Part shown: positions 1-8,349 of the stretch, in pieces | Layout: each line of letters begins with the position of its first letter | Numbering within the stretch: position 1 is the stretch's first letter | DNA from: Pseudomonadota bacterium | GTDB lineage: Bacteria > Pseudomonadota > Alphaproteobacteria > Micavibrionales > UBA2020 | DNA: 58,436 bases | Direction of reading: 5' to 3' | Assembly (NCBI GenBank): GCA_021845905.1 | Contig: JAJZVA010000015.1 | Span: forward strand, 1-58,436 | Position numbers and translations under genes: made by a program | Notes under the pieces: generated by a model | The model's database searches: none | What the model was told of the DNA's origin: nothing | What the model saw: only the letters and a program-made list of their open reading frames with translations

Positions 1-125
1 TCCACGCAAACACTTCTTCTTGTTCCTCAAAGAGTGCGAGTTCCGCTTCAATTACGGAACTCCAAAACAGCAACTTGCTACAATCAAAAAATGGGCTAAA
101 CTCTAGCCTTATCTAGGACAGCCCC
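1..125 (+). mobile_element. IS1595-type insertion sequence, 3' end (truncated by window edge)
   Basis: The window opens inside a transposase gene whose C-terminus is readable at 2-106. It is followed at once by ATCTAGGACAGCCCC (111-125), which has the look of an insertion-sequence terminal inverted repeat. The left part of the element lies outside the window, so neither the other inverted repeat nor a target duplication can be checked. Family placement rests on the transposase tail. Confidence 0.55.
2..106 (+). CDS. IS1595-family transposase, C-terminal fragment
   Basis: Reading from base 2 gives 34 codons ending in TAG at 104-106. The peptide contains FLKECEFRFN followed by a short basic tail (IKKWAKL), resembling the C-terminal end of ISXO2-like DDE transposases of the IS1595 family. 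In that family the catalytic domain lies upstream, here outside the window. Only the tail is visible, so it cannot be judged whether the transposase is intact. Confidence 0.6.
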   Translation, partial: PRKHFFLFLKECEFRFNYGTPKQQLATIKKWAKL

Positions 126-186
126 TAAATCTTTTGCCCAAACCAACAAGAGCTTACCCAGCCGCTATAGTTTTGCCGTGATAAAA

Positions 187-474
187 ATGAATTACCTTGT
201 AAGGTTTGATGATAATGCAAGCGATTATGGCGTTGTCGTTATTGAAGCAGGCGGGACGAACCCCATCGATGCGCCACTGCAGGGGTTAGAAAAAACTATG
301 AATTCACTCTATGAGGTATCGGATCCATCCGTTAAAAGCCTCGCTGACGTGCTTGAGCTTATGAAGAAAAACGGCGCGCAATGGAGTAAAAAGTTGCAAA
401 ATCAGGTTGAACCTTCCCTGACAAAAAAAATTGAACAGAAAAAACCTTCCGCGCCCAAAGGTCCGAGGGCTTAA
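187..474 (+). CDS. hypothetical protein, 95 aa
   Basis: A short open frame starting ATG at 187; an in-frame GTG at 178 would add three residues. The product is soluble with no signal peptide or membrane segment. It has an acidic N-terminal half (MNYLVRFDDNASDYGVVVIE) and a basic Lys/Pro-rich tail ending PSAPKGPRA. No family is recognised. Base composition is more AT-rich than the genes from 677 onward, and it lies directly after an insertion-sequence end, so it may have been acquired with mobile DNA. Another overlapping frame (431-658) lacks protein-like features, so this one is preferred. Confidence 0.45.
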   Translation: MNYLVRFDDNASDYGVVVIEAGGTNPIDAPLQGLEKTMNSLYEVSDPSVKSLADVLELMKKNGAQWSKKLQNQVEPSLTKKIEQKKPSAPKGPRA

Positions 475-676
475 ACTTTGCGATTATTTTGATTATTTGG
501 TTTCAGCGTCAAGCCACGACAAAAAGACGGAATACGATCTTTCCATGCAGTGCCCTTTCGAAACGGCATACCAATGCAGTTGGGGCGAAACAGCCAATGC
601 CGGCGCCTGCAATGCCAAGCTCGTCTCGCAGGCGCCGATGCCCCCCGGCAGAAAATAAAAGCGCGTAAATCCCGCT

Positions 677-1441
677 TCAGTTTTTGCGCGGCGCGCGGGA
701 CAAAATCCAGTCGCCCATGCACCGCGGCATCACGCCGAGGAGCCAGCAAAACACATGCATCTGCCACGGAAAGGCGATGGCGGATTTTTTGCCGTCGATC
801 CCGCGCCGGACGATCTCCGCGGCGCGTTCCACATCCATCAGAAACGGCATTTTGAAGGTGTTGACGTCGGTCATTGGCGTCTTGATGAAGCCGGGGAAAA
901 TCGTCGAGACTTTGATGCCGTCGGGTTTCAAAAGCGGGCGGAGCGCGTCGCCGTAGGCGCGGACGGCGACCTTGCTGGTCGAATAGGCGGGCGCATTGGG
1001 CATGCCGCGAAAACCCGCCATCGAGGACATGAGAACAATGTGCCCGCTTTTGCGCGCCTGCATGCGCGGAATGAGCGGATTGACGGTATTGAAAGTGCCG
1101 CCAAGGTTGATGTCGAAAATTTCGCGCAACTGGCTTTCGTTTTGCGCGGCATCCATCGAGGTGCCGCCGGAGACGCCCGCGTTGGCGACGGCGACGTCGA
1201 TTTTGTAGGCGTCGTCCCAGTCGAGAATCCGTTTTTCAAACGCCGCGCGGTCGGTGACGGGGAGGGTTGTCGTCTCGACCGTCGCGCCCTTTTCGCGGCA
1301 GAGCCGCGCCGTGTCTTCCAGCCGTTCGGCGTTGCGCCCGGCAAGCAATAAAACGGTATCCTGCGCGGCATAGGCGCGGGCGAGCGCGTGTCCGATGCCG
1401 CTGGAGGCGCCGGTGATCAGAATGGTCCGGTTTTTTGTCAT
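677..1441 (-). CDS. SDR-family NAD(P)-dependent oxidoreductase
   Basis: A 254-aa classical short-chain dehydrogenase. The N-terminal nucleotide-binding motif TGASSGIG, the NAG motif (VANAGVSGG), the catalytic Ser in VLMSSMAG and the YSTSK catalytic Tyr/Lys are all present. The family uses a Rossmann fold to oxidise or reduce an alcohol/ketone with NAD(P). The substrate cannot be inferred. The C-terminus is extended and hydrophobic (WQMHVFCWLLGVMPRCM), as in SDRs thought to associate peripherally with membranes or handle lipids. It is divergent from gmk with 93 bp between the starts and no strong ribosome-binding site, so the start is chosen from the Rossmann motif position. Confidence 0.88.
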   Translation of the reverse strand: MTKNRTILITGASSGIGHALARAYAAQDTVLLLAGRNAERLEDTARLCREKGATVETTTLPVTDRAAFEKRILDWDDAYKIDVAVANAGVSGGTSMDAAQNESQLREIFDINLGGTFNTVNPLIPRMQARKSGHIVLMSSMAGFRGMPNAPAYSTSKVAVRAYGDALRPLLKPDGIKVSTIFPGFIKTPMTDVNTFKMPFLMDVERAAEIVRRGIDGKKSAIAFPWQMHVFCWLLGVMPRCMGDWILSRAPRKN

Positions 1442-1534
1442 AGTTTTCGGGTTATGTTTCCTGCTTGGCGGTTGTCTTGTCGGGTGCGGCGCGTTATAAG
1501 GTTAGAAACGGACACTCCTCGAAGTTAGTGAAAA

Positions 1535-2203
1535 ATGACGCAAGCATCAAGCGCGACGCAAATCCCCCAGACGCAGGCGGCCTTTCGGCGGCGCGGCGTC
1601 ATGCTGGTTCTGGCCTCGCCGCCCGGCGGCGGAAAAACCACGATTACGCGCGAACTGATGCGCTCCGACGCCCAGACGACCGTTTCCGTTTCGGCGACCA
1701 CCCGCGCGAGGCGCCCGGGCGAGGTGGACGGCACGCACTATCATTTCGTCAGCACGGAAAAGTTTCAGGACATGGTGCGCGCGGGCGAGATGCTCGAGCA
1801 TGCGCTGGTCTACAATAAAAATTACTACGGCACGCCGAAAGCGCCGGTGGAAGAGGCGCTGTCCGAAGGGCGCGACGTGCTGTTCGACATCGACTGGCAG
1901 GGCAACCGCCAGCTCAAAGAGATGGCGCCCGCCGACGTGGTCTCGGTTTATATCCTCCCGCCGAGCTGGGAGGCACTGGCGCAGCGCCTGCATACCCGCG
2001 CGCAGGACAGCGAGGAGGAAATCTCCCGCCGTCTCGGCATGGCGCGGGAGGAAATCTCGCACTACGGCGAATTCCAGTACGTGATCGTCAACAACGACCT
2101 CGGCGAGAGCGTGCAGCTGGTGCACAACATTCTCCGCGCCGAACGCGCGCGCCGCGAGCGGCTCGTCAATCTCGATGATTTCGTCAAGACGTTGAAACCC
2201 TGA
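1535..2203 (+). CDS. gmk: guanylate kinase
   Basis: Phosphorylates GMP to GDP with ATP in the cytoplasm, an essential step in purine nucleotide supply. The 222-aa protein has the P-loop SPPGGGKTT, the GMP-binding stretch TTRARRPGEVDGTHYHFV, the YGTPK motif and LFDIDWQGN. A Ser at the first P-loop position is common in alphaproteobacterial Gmk. About 22 residues precede the P-loop strand; an internal ATG at MLVLAS is an alternative start. The 3' end overlaps the end of the convergent rsmA by 20 bp. Confidence 0.95.
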   Translation: MTQASSATQIPQTQAAFRRRGVMLVLASPPGGGKTTITRELMRSDAQTTVSVSATTRARRPGEVDGTHYHFVSTEKFQDMVRAGEMLEHALVYNKNYYGTPKAPVEEALSEGRDVLFDIDWQGNRQLKEMAPADVVSVYILPPSWEALAQRLHTRAQDSEEEISRRLGMAREEISHYGEFQYVIVNNDLGESVQLVHNILRAERARRERLVNLDDFVKTLKP

Positions 2204-3035
2204 AAGCCTGCGCCAGCCGGATGAATCCGGCGATGTCGATTTCCTCCGCCCGCGCGGTCGGCGGGATGTCCGCGGCGTCCAAAAGCTTTTCGGCGTCGAC
2301 GTTCAGCTGTTTCAGGCTTTGCCGCAGCATCTTGCGCCGCTGGCCGAAAGCCGCGCCGGTGACGCGCTCCATGACGTTGAAGGGAATGTCGTCGGCGCGC
2401 TTCTTCGGCGTCAGGCGCACGACGGTCGAGGTCACTTGCGGCGGCGGCGTGAAGGCGGAGGGCGGAATGTCGAACTTGATCTCGACGTCGGCCAGCCACT
2501 GGGAGATGATGGAAAGCCGCCCGTAATCCTTGGTGCGCGGCGGCGCGGCGATGCGCAGGGCGACTTCGCGCTGGAACATTAAAGTCAGGCTGTCGAACGC
2601 GGAGATGTTCTCCAGCCAGCCGATCAAAAGCGGCGTGGCGATGTTGTAGGGCAGGTTGGCGATGATGACGCGGGGCGCGGGCGCGAGCGCCGTCATGTCG
2701 GTTTTCATCGCGTCGCCGGCGTGCAAAACGAGGCGGCCCTGCGCCACGGAAGCGACCTCCTGCAACGCTTTGATGCAACGGTCGTCGCGTTCCACGGCGT
2801 GGACGCAGACGGCATCCGTATCGAGCAGCGCCCTTGTGAGGCCGCCGGGGCCGGGGCCGATCTCGATGACGTTTTTGCCCGCAAGATCGCCCGCGGCGCG
2901 GGCGATTTTCGCGGTGAGGTTGAGATCGAGCAGGAAGTTCTGCCCCAGCGACTTTTTCGCCGCGAGGCCGTGCCGCGCGATGACCTCGCGCAGGGGCGGG
3001 AGGTCCGTCAGCGCGTTTTTGCCGGATATGTCCAC
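2184..3035 (-). CDS. rsmA: 16S rRNA (adenine(1518)-N6/adenine(1519)-N6)-dimethyltransferase
   Basis: RsmA/KsgA dimethylates two adjacent adenines in the 3'-terminal helix of 16S rRNA using S-adenosylmethionine, late in 30S assembly. The 283-aa protein begins at a GTG (3035). It shows KKSLGQNFLLD, the SAM-binding VIEIGPGPGGLT and the catalytic NLPYNI motif, followed by the usual C-terminal domain. It lies 16 bp after surA on the same strand. In many proteobacteria lptD-surA-pdxA-rsmA is the order; here pdxA is not between the two genes. Confidence 0.95.
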   Translation of the reverse strand: MDISGKNALTDLPPLREVIARHGLAAKKSLGQNFLLDLNLTAKIARAAGDLAGKNVIEIGPGPGGLTRALLDTDAVCVHAVERDDRCIKALQEVASVAQGRLVLHAGDAMKTDMTALAPAPRVIIANLPYNIATPLLIGWLENISAFDSLTLMFQREVALRIAAPPRTKDYGRLSIISQWLADVEIKFDIPPSAFTPPPQVTSTVVRLTPKKRADDIPFNVMERVTGAAFGQRRKMLRQSLKQLNVDAEKLLDAADIPPTARAEEIDIAGFIRLAQAFRVSTS

Positions 3036-3051
3036 GTCGGATATGCCCGTT

Positions 3052-4398
3052 TCAGATATGCTTGTTGATGAAGGCCGCGGCGCGCAGGTCGCTCAGGTAA
3101 TGCGCCGCCATCTGGCTCAGCCGTTGCATGCCGAGCTTGTCCGCGACCTGCTGGCGTTCCTGCTTTTCATCGAGGCTGAGGTTGGCGGGCGTCTCGGCGG
3201 CGGAAGAGGCTTGCTGCGCCTGCGCGCTCCCTGTTGCTGCCGCGGCGCGCGCGCAAACCATGATCACCGCCCAGCCGCCGGGCATGCGGATGGGCGCGGA
3301 GAGCCGGCCGACCGCGAGTTTGGCGACGATATCGCGCAAGGGTTCCGGCAGGGCGTCCTGCGGCCCGCTGCCGAGATCGCCCGTGCCCTTGTAGGGGAAG
3401 TTCTTCATCTCTGCGTCCATGTCCGCGCAGGATTTGATCTGGCCGGCCAGCGTCTGGGCGCGCGCCATCTTGGCATCGACGACTTCGGCGGGGTCGCCGG
3501 GCTTGAAGGGAATGACGATTTGCTTCAGCGCGACGACGGGGCCTTGCGCGGCGGCGGAGTTTTGCGCGTCGGACGCGCCGGGCTCCTGCGTGGCGCGGGT
3601 GTCGAGCAGGAAGAGGATGTGATAGCCGCCGTTGGCGAAGACGGGGTCGGTGATCTGCCCGGGTTGCAGGGTTTTGAGCGCCTGATCAAGAGGCTGGCTG
3701 AGCTGGCCGCTTTCGATCCAGCCGAGGTCGCCGCCGCTCTGCGCCGCCGCGCCTTGCGAATATTTCCGCGCCATGGCGGCGAAGTCCGCGCCATTGCGTA
3801 TTTCCTGCGTCAGCCGTTCGGCGCGGCTCCGGACAGCCGGTTTCGCGGCGGCGTTCGGCGCGCGGAGCATGATTTCGGCGATGTGATATTCTTTCTTGGT
3901 GTTTTGCCGCGAGAGACTTTTCAGCGCCGTGTCGATATCGCTCTCGCTGACGTTGATCTGCGGCTTGATCACGCGCTGGATGACCTGATCCCAGGCGATT
4001 TCCGCCTTGATCTGGGCGTAGAGCGTGTCGATGTCGACGCCCGCGGCCTGCAGGTGCTGCTTGAACTGGTCGGGCGTGAAGCCGTTCTGCTTGGCGAGGA
4101 AGGCGAAGCCGGCGTTGACCTGCGCCTCGTCGACGGTGATGCCGAGCTTTTTGGCCTGTTGCAGCTCGAGCTTTTCGTCGATGAGCTTGTTGAGGACCTT
4201 TTGCTCCATTTCGGCGCGCTGCGCGGATGAAACTTTTTCTCCGGAGAGATAAAGGTCGGTGCGTTGCTTCACGTCGGTCATGGTGATGATGTTGCTGTTC
4301 ACCACGGCGGCGATGTTGTCGACCGTTTCGGCGCGGGCGGGCGCGATGCCGAGCAATAAAACCATTGCGACGATGAAAGGCAGGAGCCGTTTGGTCAT
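3052..4398 (-). CDS. surA: periplasmic peptidyl-prolyl isomerase / chaperone SurA
   Basis: SurA escorts unfolded outer-membrane beta-barrel proteins through the periplasm and carries parvulin-type prolyl isomerase domains. The chosen start (4398) gives 448 aa with a clean signal peptide (MTKRLLPFIVAMVLLLGIAPARAE) and an AGAGGCTCC ribosome-binding site just upstream. A longer in-frame start would put 37 residues ahead of the signal peptide and is rejected. Features: SurA N-terminal domain (KVLNKLIDEKLELQQAKKLG), a first rotamase domain around AEIMLRAP to GGYHILFLLD, and a second, weaker one near QIVIPFKPGDPAE. The protein probably acts in the Tol-Pal and outer-membrane maturation context. Confidence 0.92.
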   Translation of the reverse strand: MTKRLLPFIVAMVLLLGIAPARAETVDNIAAVVNSNIITMTDVKQRTDLYLSGEKVSSAQRAEMEQKVLNKLIDEKLELQQAKKLGITVDEAQVNAGFAFLAKQNGFTPDQFKQHLQAAGVDIDTLYAQIKAEIAWDQVIQRVIKPQINVSESDIDTALKSLSRQNTKKEYHIAEIMLRAPNAAAKPAVRSRAERLTQEIRNGADFAAMARKYSQGAAAQSGGDLGWIESGQLSQPLDQALKTLQPGQITDPVFANGGYHILFLLDTRATQEPGASDAQNSAAAQGPVVALKQIVIPFKPGDPAEVVDAKMARAQTLAGQIKSCADMDAEMKNFPYKGTGDLGSGPQDALPEPLRDIVAKLAVGRLSAPIRMPGGWAVIMVCARAAAATGSAQAQQASSAAETPANLSLDEKQERQQVADKLGMQRLSQMAAHYLSDLRAAAFINKHI

Positions 4399-4483
4399 GG
4401 AGCCTCTGATGATGTTGAAAACGGACTTAAAAATACACATTTTTGGCTTTTTGTGCAGGTGTTTTTGCAACCTGTTGATATGT

Positions 4484-6691
4484 TTATGCTTTTTTAACGA
4501 AACTATCAATCACCTTTTTGCGTCCCGCCTTATCGAAGCGGATGTCGAGCTTGTTGCCGTCGGTGGTGACGACGGTGCCGGGGCCGAATTTCTCGTGAAA
4601 GACTTTATCGCCGGGCCCGAAGCCGCGCTCCGACTCGATGGACGGCGCGGGGCCCGCGATTTCGGCGAGCCGCGCCGGACGTCCGCCCGGAATAAAGCTT
4701 TGCTGCCGCGGCGCCCCGCCATTGTAAAGCCCGGTTTCGGTCACCACCTCGACATGGTCTTTGGGAAGCTCGTCGATGAAGCGCGAGGGCAGGGCGCTTT
4801 GCCAGCTGCCGTAGATCATCCTGTTGGCGGCGAAGAAAATGACGGCGCGTTTTTTGGCGCGGGTCAGTCCGACGTAGGCGAGGCGGCGTTCCTCTTCCAG
4901 CCCCGCGATGCCGTTTTCATCCATCGCGCGCTGGTTGGGGAACAGGCCTTCTTCCCAGCCGGGCAGGATCACCGCGTCGTATTCAAGCCCCTTGGCGGCG
5001 TGATAGGTCATGATGGTGACTTGCTCGTCGCCGGCGTTGTCGTCGGAATCCATCACCAGCGAGACATGTTCGAGGAACATGTCGAGGCTGTCGAATTCAT
5101 CGAGCGCGCTTACGAATTCCTTCAGGTTCTCCAGCCGCCCCGCCGCTTCCGGAGATTTGTCGGCCATCCACATCGCGGTATAGCCGGATTCGTCGAGCAC
5201 GATCTGCGCCAGCTCGACATGCGACATCTCGCGCAGCAGCAAGCGCCAGCGCTCGAAATTCTCCATGAAGGTTTTGAGGCGGTCTTTGGTCTTGCCCGTG
5301 AGCTCGTCGGTCTCCAGCATCATGCCGAGCGCGTTGTGCAATGATGTCTGGCGGGAACGGGCGAGCGTGTGGATTTTGGCGACGGTGGAGGGGCCGAGGC
5401 CGCGTTTGGGCACGTTGATGATGCGCTCGAAGGCGAGGTCGTCGTCCGGCTGGGCGATGAGGCGGAGGTAGGCGATCGCGTCGCGGATTTCCTGCCGCTC
5501 GTAAAAGCGCTGACCGGCGAGGACTTTGTGCGGAATGGCCTCCTTGATGAAGCGCTCTTCGAACGCGCGGGTCTGGTGCTGGGCGCGCACCAGCACCGCC
5601 ATTTCGCTGAGTTTAATTCCCTTGCGCTGCAAATCCTCGATCATCTCGGCGGCGGCGGCGGCTTCCTGCATCCCGTCCCACACGCCGCGGATGACGATTT
5701 TGTCGCCGGGGTCTCCCGCGCTCCACAGTTCCTTGCCGAGGCGGCTCTGGTTGTTGGCGATCACGCCGTTGGCGGCGGAAAGGATATGCTGCGTCGACCG
5801 GTAGTTCTGTTCGAGGCGGACGATCTTCGCCCCCGGAAAGTCCTTTTCGAACTTCAGAATATTGCCGATGTCCGCGCCGCGCCAGCCGTAGATCGACTGG
5901 TCGTCGTCGCCGACGCAGCAGATGTTTTTGTGTTTCTGCGCCAGAAGGCGGAGCCAGAGATACTGCCCGGTGTTGGTGTCCTGATATTCGTCGACGAGGA
6001 TGTATTTGAAGCGTTCCTGATAGCGCGCGAGAACATCCGCATGCGCGGGGTCGCGGAAGATCGTCAGCACATGGAGGAGAAGATCGCCGAAATCGCAGGC
6101 GTTGAGGATTTTCAGGCGTTCCTGATAGGCGCGGTAAAGCAAAAGCAGCCGGCCGTCGGCGATATGCTCCACTGCGGCGTCCAGCCCCACGCCGTCAGGC
6201 GTCAAACCTTTGTCTTTCCATTTCTGGATAAGGTTGATGAGCAGGCGCGGCGGCCATTTTTTGACGTCGATGTTCTCCGCTTCCATCAGCTGCTTCAGAA
6301 GGCGGATCTGGTCGTCTTCGTTGAGGATGGTGAAGCTGGATTTGAGGCCGGCAATCTCCGCGTGCTGCCGCAGCATCCGCGCGGCGAGGGAGTGGAACGT
6401 GCCGAGCCACCAGCCCTCGACCGGTTGTTGCAGCATGTCCGCGACGCGGCGCTTCATCTCCGCCGCCGCCTTGTTGGTGAAGGTCACGGCAAGGATTTCC
6501 CAGGGTTGCGCGCGCCGCGTCATCAGCAGGTGGCCGAGACGGGTTGTCAGAACGCGGGTTTTTCCGGTGCCCGCGCCCGCCAGCACCAGAACGGGGCCGT
6601 CAAGCGTTTCGACGGCAGCGCGTTGCGCCGGATTCAGAGTTTCAAGATATGAAAAATCCGTGTGCGTTTGGGAGATAATATTTGCTGTCAT
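4484..6691 (-). CDS. uvrD: ATP-dependent DNA helicase, UvrD/PcrA type
   Basis: A superfamily 1A 3'-5' helicase of 735 aa, the expected length for UvrD/PcrA, acting in nucleotide excision and mismatch repair and in clearing recombination filaments. Visible helicase motifs: Q-motif LNPAQRAAVE, Walker A AGAGTGKTR, DEYQDTN (motif II), VGDDDQSIYGWRGA (III), LEQNYRST (IV), MTYHAAKGLEYD (V) and EERRLAYVGLTRAKK (VI). The C-terminus carries a Tudor-like segment, GDKVFHEKFGPGTVV, typical of UvrD/PcrA. The start at 6691 is the only good one. pal lies divergently upstream and surA follows 85 bp downstream. Confidence 0.95.
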   Translation of the reverse strand: MTANIISQTHTDFSYLETLNPAQRAAVETLDGPVLVLAGAGTGKTRVLTTRLGHLLMTRRAQPWEILAVTFTNKAAAEMKRRVADMLQQPVEGWWLGTFHSLAARMLRQHAEIAGLKSSFTILNEDDQIRLLKQLMEAENIDVKKWPPRLLINLIQKWKDKGLTPDGVGLDAAVEHIADGRLLLLYRAYQERLKILNACDFGDLLLHVLTIFRDPAHADVLARYQERFKYILVDEYQDTNTGQYLWLRLLAQKHKNICCVGDDDQSIYGWRGADIGNILKFEKDFPGAKIVRLEQNYRSTQHILSAANGVIANNQSRLGKELWSAGDPGDKIVIRGVWDGMQEAAAAAEMIEDLQRKGIKLSEMAVLVRAQHQTRAFEERFIKEAIPHKVLAGQRFYERQEIRDAIAYLRLIAQPDDDLAFERIINVPKRGLGPSTVAKIHTLARSRQTSLHNALGMMLETDELTGKTKDRLKTFMENFERWRLLLREMSHVELAQIVLDESGYTAMWMADKSPEAAGRLENLKEFVSALDEFDSLDMFLEHVSLVMDSDDNAGDEQVTIMTYHAAKGLEYDAVILPGWEEGLFPNQRAMDENGIAGLEEERRLAYVGLTRAKKRAVIFFAANRMIYGSWQSALPSRFIDELPKDHVEVVTETGLYNGGAPRQQSFIPGGRPARLAEIAGPAPSIESERGFGPGDKVFHEKFGPGTVVTTDGNKLDIRFDKAGRKKVIDSFVKKA

Positions 6692-6832
6692 GCGTCAAGC
6701 TTATAGCAGAGAAGGCTATCCGTTGCCGCAAAAATGTGATTTTATATCCGGGCAGTCTTGCAGGGGCTCCCTGAGGGTGAAGCGGCAAGTCACTGCGACA
6801 AGGAATTTTTGCCCAACAAGGAGATATATCAC

Positions 6833-7372
6833 ATGGGTAAGCGCATTGTTACTTTACTGGCCGTTTCCTCTCTGCTGCTGGTCGCGGCCTGCAGCCATCC
6901 CAACAGCGACACGGGGGCTGTCCTCACGCAAGGCTCGATGTCGGGCGACAACGGCAACGTGACGGCGACCGCCGCGCCCGTGACGCAACAGGCCGCGCCG
7001 CAACCCGGCCCGACGCCGGGCACGGAGCAGGATCTCGTCGTCAACGTCGGCGACCGCGTCTTCTTCGCGACCAACAAATACGACCTCAGCCCCGAGGCGC
7101 GCGCCACCATCGAGAAGCAGGCGCAGTGGCTGAAGGAATATCCCAACATCAACGTGACGATCGAAGGCCATTGCGACGAGCGCGGCACGGAGGAATACAA
7201 CCTTGCCCTCGGCGAGAAACGCGCCATCGCGGTGCGCAACTATCTCGTCGCGCTGGGCATCAACGCCTCGCGCCTGCAAACGATCTCCTACGGCAAGGAA
7301 CGTCCGGCGGTGCTCGGCGACAATCCGGCCGCCTGGGCGCAAAACCGCCGCGGCGTGCTGGTCGTCCAGTAA
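6833..7372 (+). CDS. pal: peptidoglycan-associated lipoprotein Pal
   Basis: Outer-membrane lipoprotein of the Tol-Pal complex that binds peptidoglycan and links the outer membrane to the wall during division. The 179-aa protein starts at 6833, eight bases after AAGGAG. It has a lipoprotein signal ending in the lipobox LVAAC, a disordered Thr/Pro/Gln-rich linker, and an OmpA-like domain with VFFATNKYDLSP, IEGHCDERGTEEYN and LGEKRAIAVRNYL, the standard Pal peptidoglycan-binding signature. cpoB follows within 6 bp. The tolQRAB genes that often precede pal are absent; the upstream neighbour is the divergent helicase gene. Confidence 0.96.
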   Translation: MGKRIVTLLAVSSLLLVAACSHPNSDTGAVLTQGSMSGDNGNVTATAAPVTQQAAPQPGPTPGTEQDLVVNVGDRVFFATNKYDLSPEARATIEKQAQWLKEYPNINVTIEGHCDERGTEEYNLALGEKRAIAVRNYLVALGINASRLQTISYGKERPAVLGDNPAAWAQNRRGVLVVQ

Positions 7373-7378
7373 GGCTTG

Positions 7379-8344
7379 ATGACGATGCCGCATTCCGCGC
7401 TTAAAGGCAAAACAAGGCTCCTGTTTGCGACGGGGGCCTTGTTTGCCTGTTGCGCCGCGCCCGGCCTCGCCCGCGCGCAGGATGCGGCGGGAAGCAACAG
7501 CCAGCTCGTCAATCAGGTGCAGGAACTGCAAAATCAGGTGCAGACGCTCAGCCGCGCCGTTTATAAAGGAGATATTATGCCGGCGGCATCAGCATCCGGC
7601 GCGTCCGCGTCCGGCGCCGTGAGCGCGGCGGGCTTGTCGGATTTTTATTCGCAGCTGACGTCGCTCCAGAATGCCCAGCAGAAGCTGACCGGCGAAGTCG
7701 AGAAGCTCGGCTTTCAACTGCAACAACTGACCGACCGAGTCAACCGCATGCAGTCGGACACGGACGAACGCTTCCAGCAACTGGCGCAGAACGGCCAGAG
7801 CGCGACAACGGCGACGCCGTCGAACATAACGGCGACGCCGTCGAACATAACGGCGACGCCGTCGGGCGCAACGCCCGCGCCGTCGGGCGCAAGCACGCCC
7901 GCCGCCTCGACATCGTCCGCCGCGCCGTCAAAAACACTGGGCACGCTGGGCGGAGATGCCGCGCCGCAAAAACTCTATGAGGACGCTTTCGCCGACGTGC
8001 GCAACAACAAATACGCCGATGCGGAGGGCAAGTTCAAATCCTTCATGCGGCAATATCCGGGCAACCGCCTTTGCGCCAACGCCGAATACTGGCTCGGCGA
8101 GATTTACTACGCGCAAGGAAAATACAAGGACGCCGCCCGCACTTTCGCCGAGGGCTATCAGAAATATCCCAAAAGCAGCAAGGCGGAGGACAGCCTCTAC
8201 AAGCTCGGACTCGCGCTCGAAAAAATGAACAGGCGCGACGACGCCTGCCTTTCCCTGCAGCAAATCCACAAGAACTTCCCCGGCGACGCGGGGCCTTTGT
8301 ATCAGAAGACAAAGGCGGAGATCAAAAAACTGAACTGTCAGTAA
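7379..8344 (+). CDS. cpoB: cell division coordinator CpoB / Tol-Pal system protein YbgF
   Basis: Periplasmic TPR protein that coordinates peptidoglycan synthesis with outer-membrane constriction through Tol-Pal. The protein is about 321 aa. It has a signal peptide (TRLLFATGALFACCAAPGLARAQ), then a coiled-coil with many Gln/Leu (NQVQELQNQVQTLSRAV and a second stretch around LTSLQNAQQKLTGEVEKL), a low-complexity Ala/Thr/Ser/Pro linker, and C-terminal TPR repeats (AEYWLGEIYYAQGKYKDA, KAEDSLYKLGLALEKM). The linker contains a 21-bp tandem repeat. TTG 7376, ATG 7379 and ATG 7385 are all possible starts close to the pal stop; translational coupling with pal is likely. Confidence 0.9.
   Translation: MTMPHSALKGKTRLLFATGALFACCAAPGLARAQDAAGSNSQLVNQVQELQNQVQTLSRAVYKGDIMPAASASGASASGAVSAAGLSDFYSQLTSLQNAQQKLTGEVEKLGFQLQQLTDRVNRMQSDTDERFQQLAQNGQSATTATPSNITATPSNITATPSGATPAPSGASTPAASTSSAAPSKTLGTLGGDAAPQKLYEDAFADVRNNKYADAEGKFKSFMRQYPGNRLCANAEYWLGEIYYAQGKYKDAARTFAEGYQKYPKSSKAEDSLYKLGLALEKMNRRDDACLSLQQIHKNFPGDAGPLYQKTKAEIKKLNCQ
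7808..7891 (+). repeat. 21-bp tandem repeat in cpoB, four units
   Basis: Units start at 7808, 7829, 7850 and 7871. The first two are identical, the third differs only in its last six bases or so, and the fourth is degenerate. The repeat is in frame and encodes TATPSNI, TATPSNI, TATPSGA, TPAPSGA in the disordered linker between coiled-coil and TPR domain. Copy number could vary without breaking the frame. Confidence 0.9.
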
Positions 8345-8349
8345 GCCGC

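Noticed and set aside
431-658. 75-aa plus-strand frame overlapping the end of the unknown gene
   Set aside because: Composition and overlap do not support coding; no ribosome-binding site.
2656-4230. 524-aa open frame on the plus strand
   Set aside because: Antisense to surA and rsmA, without motifs or ribosome-binding site.
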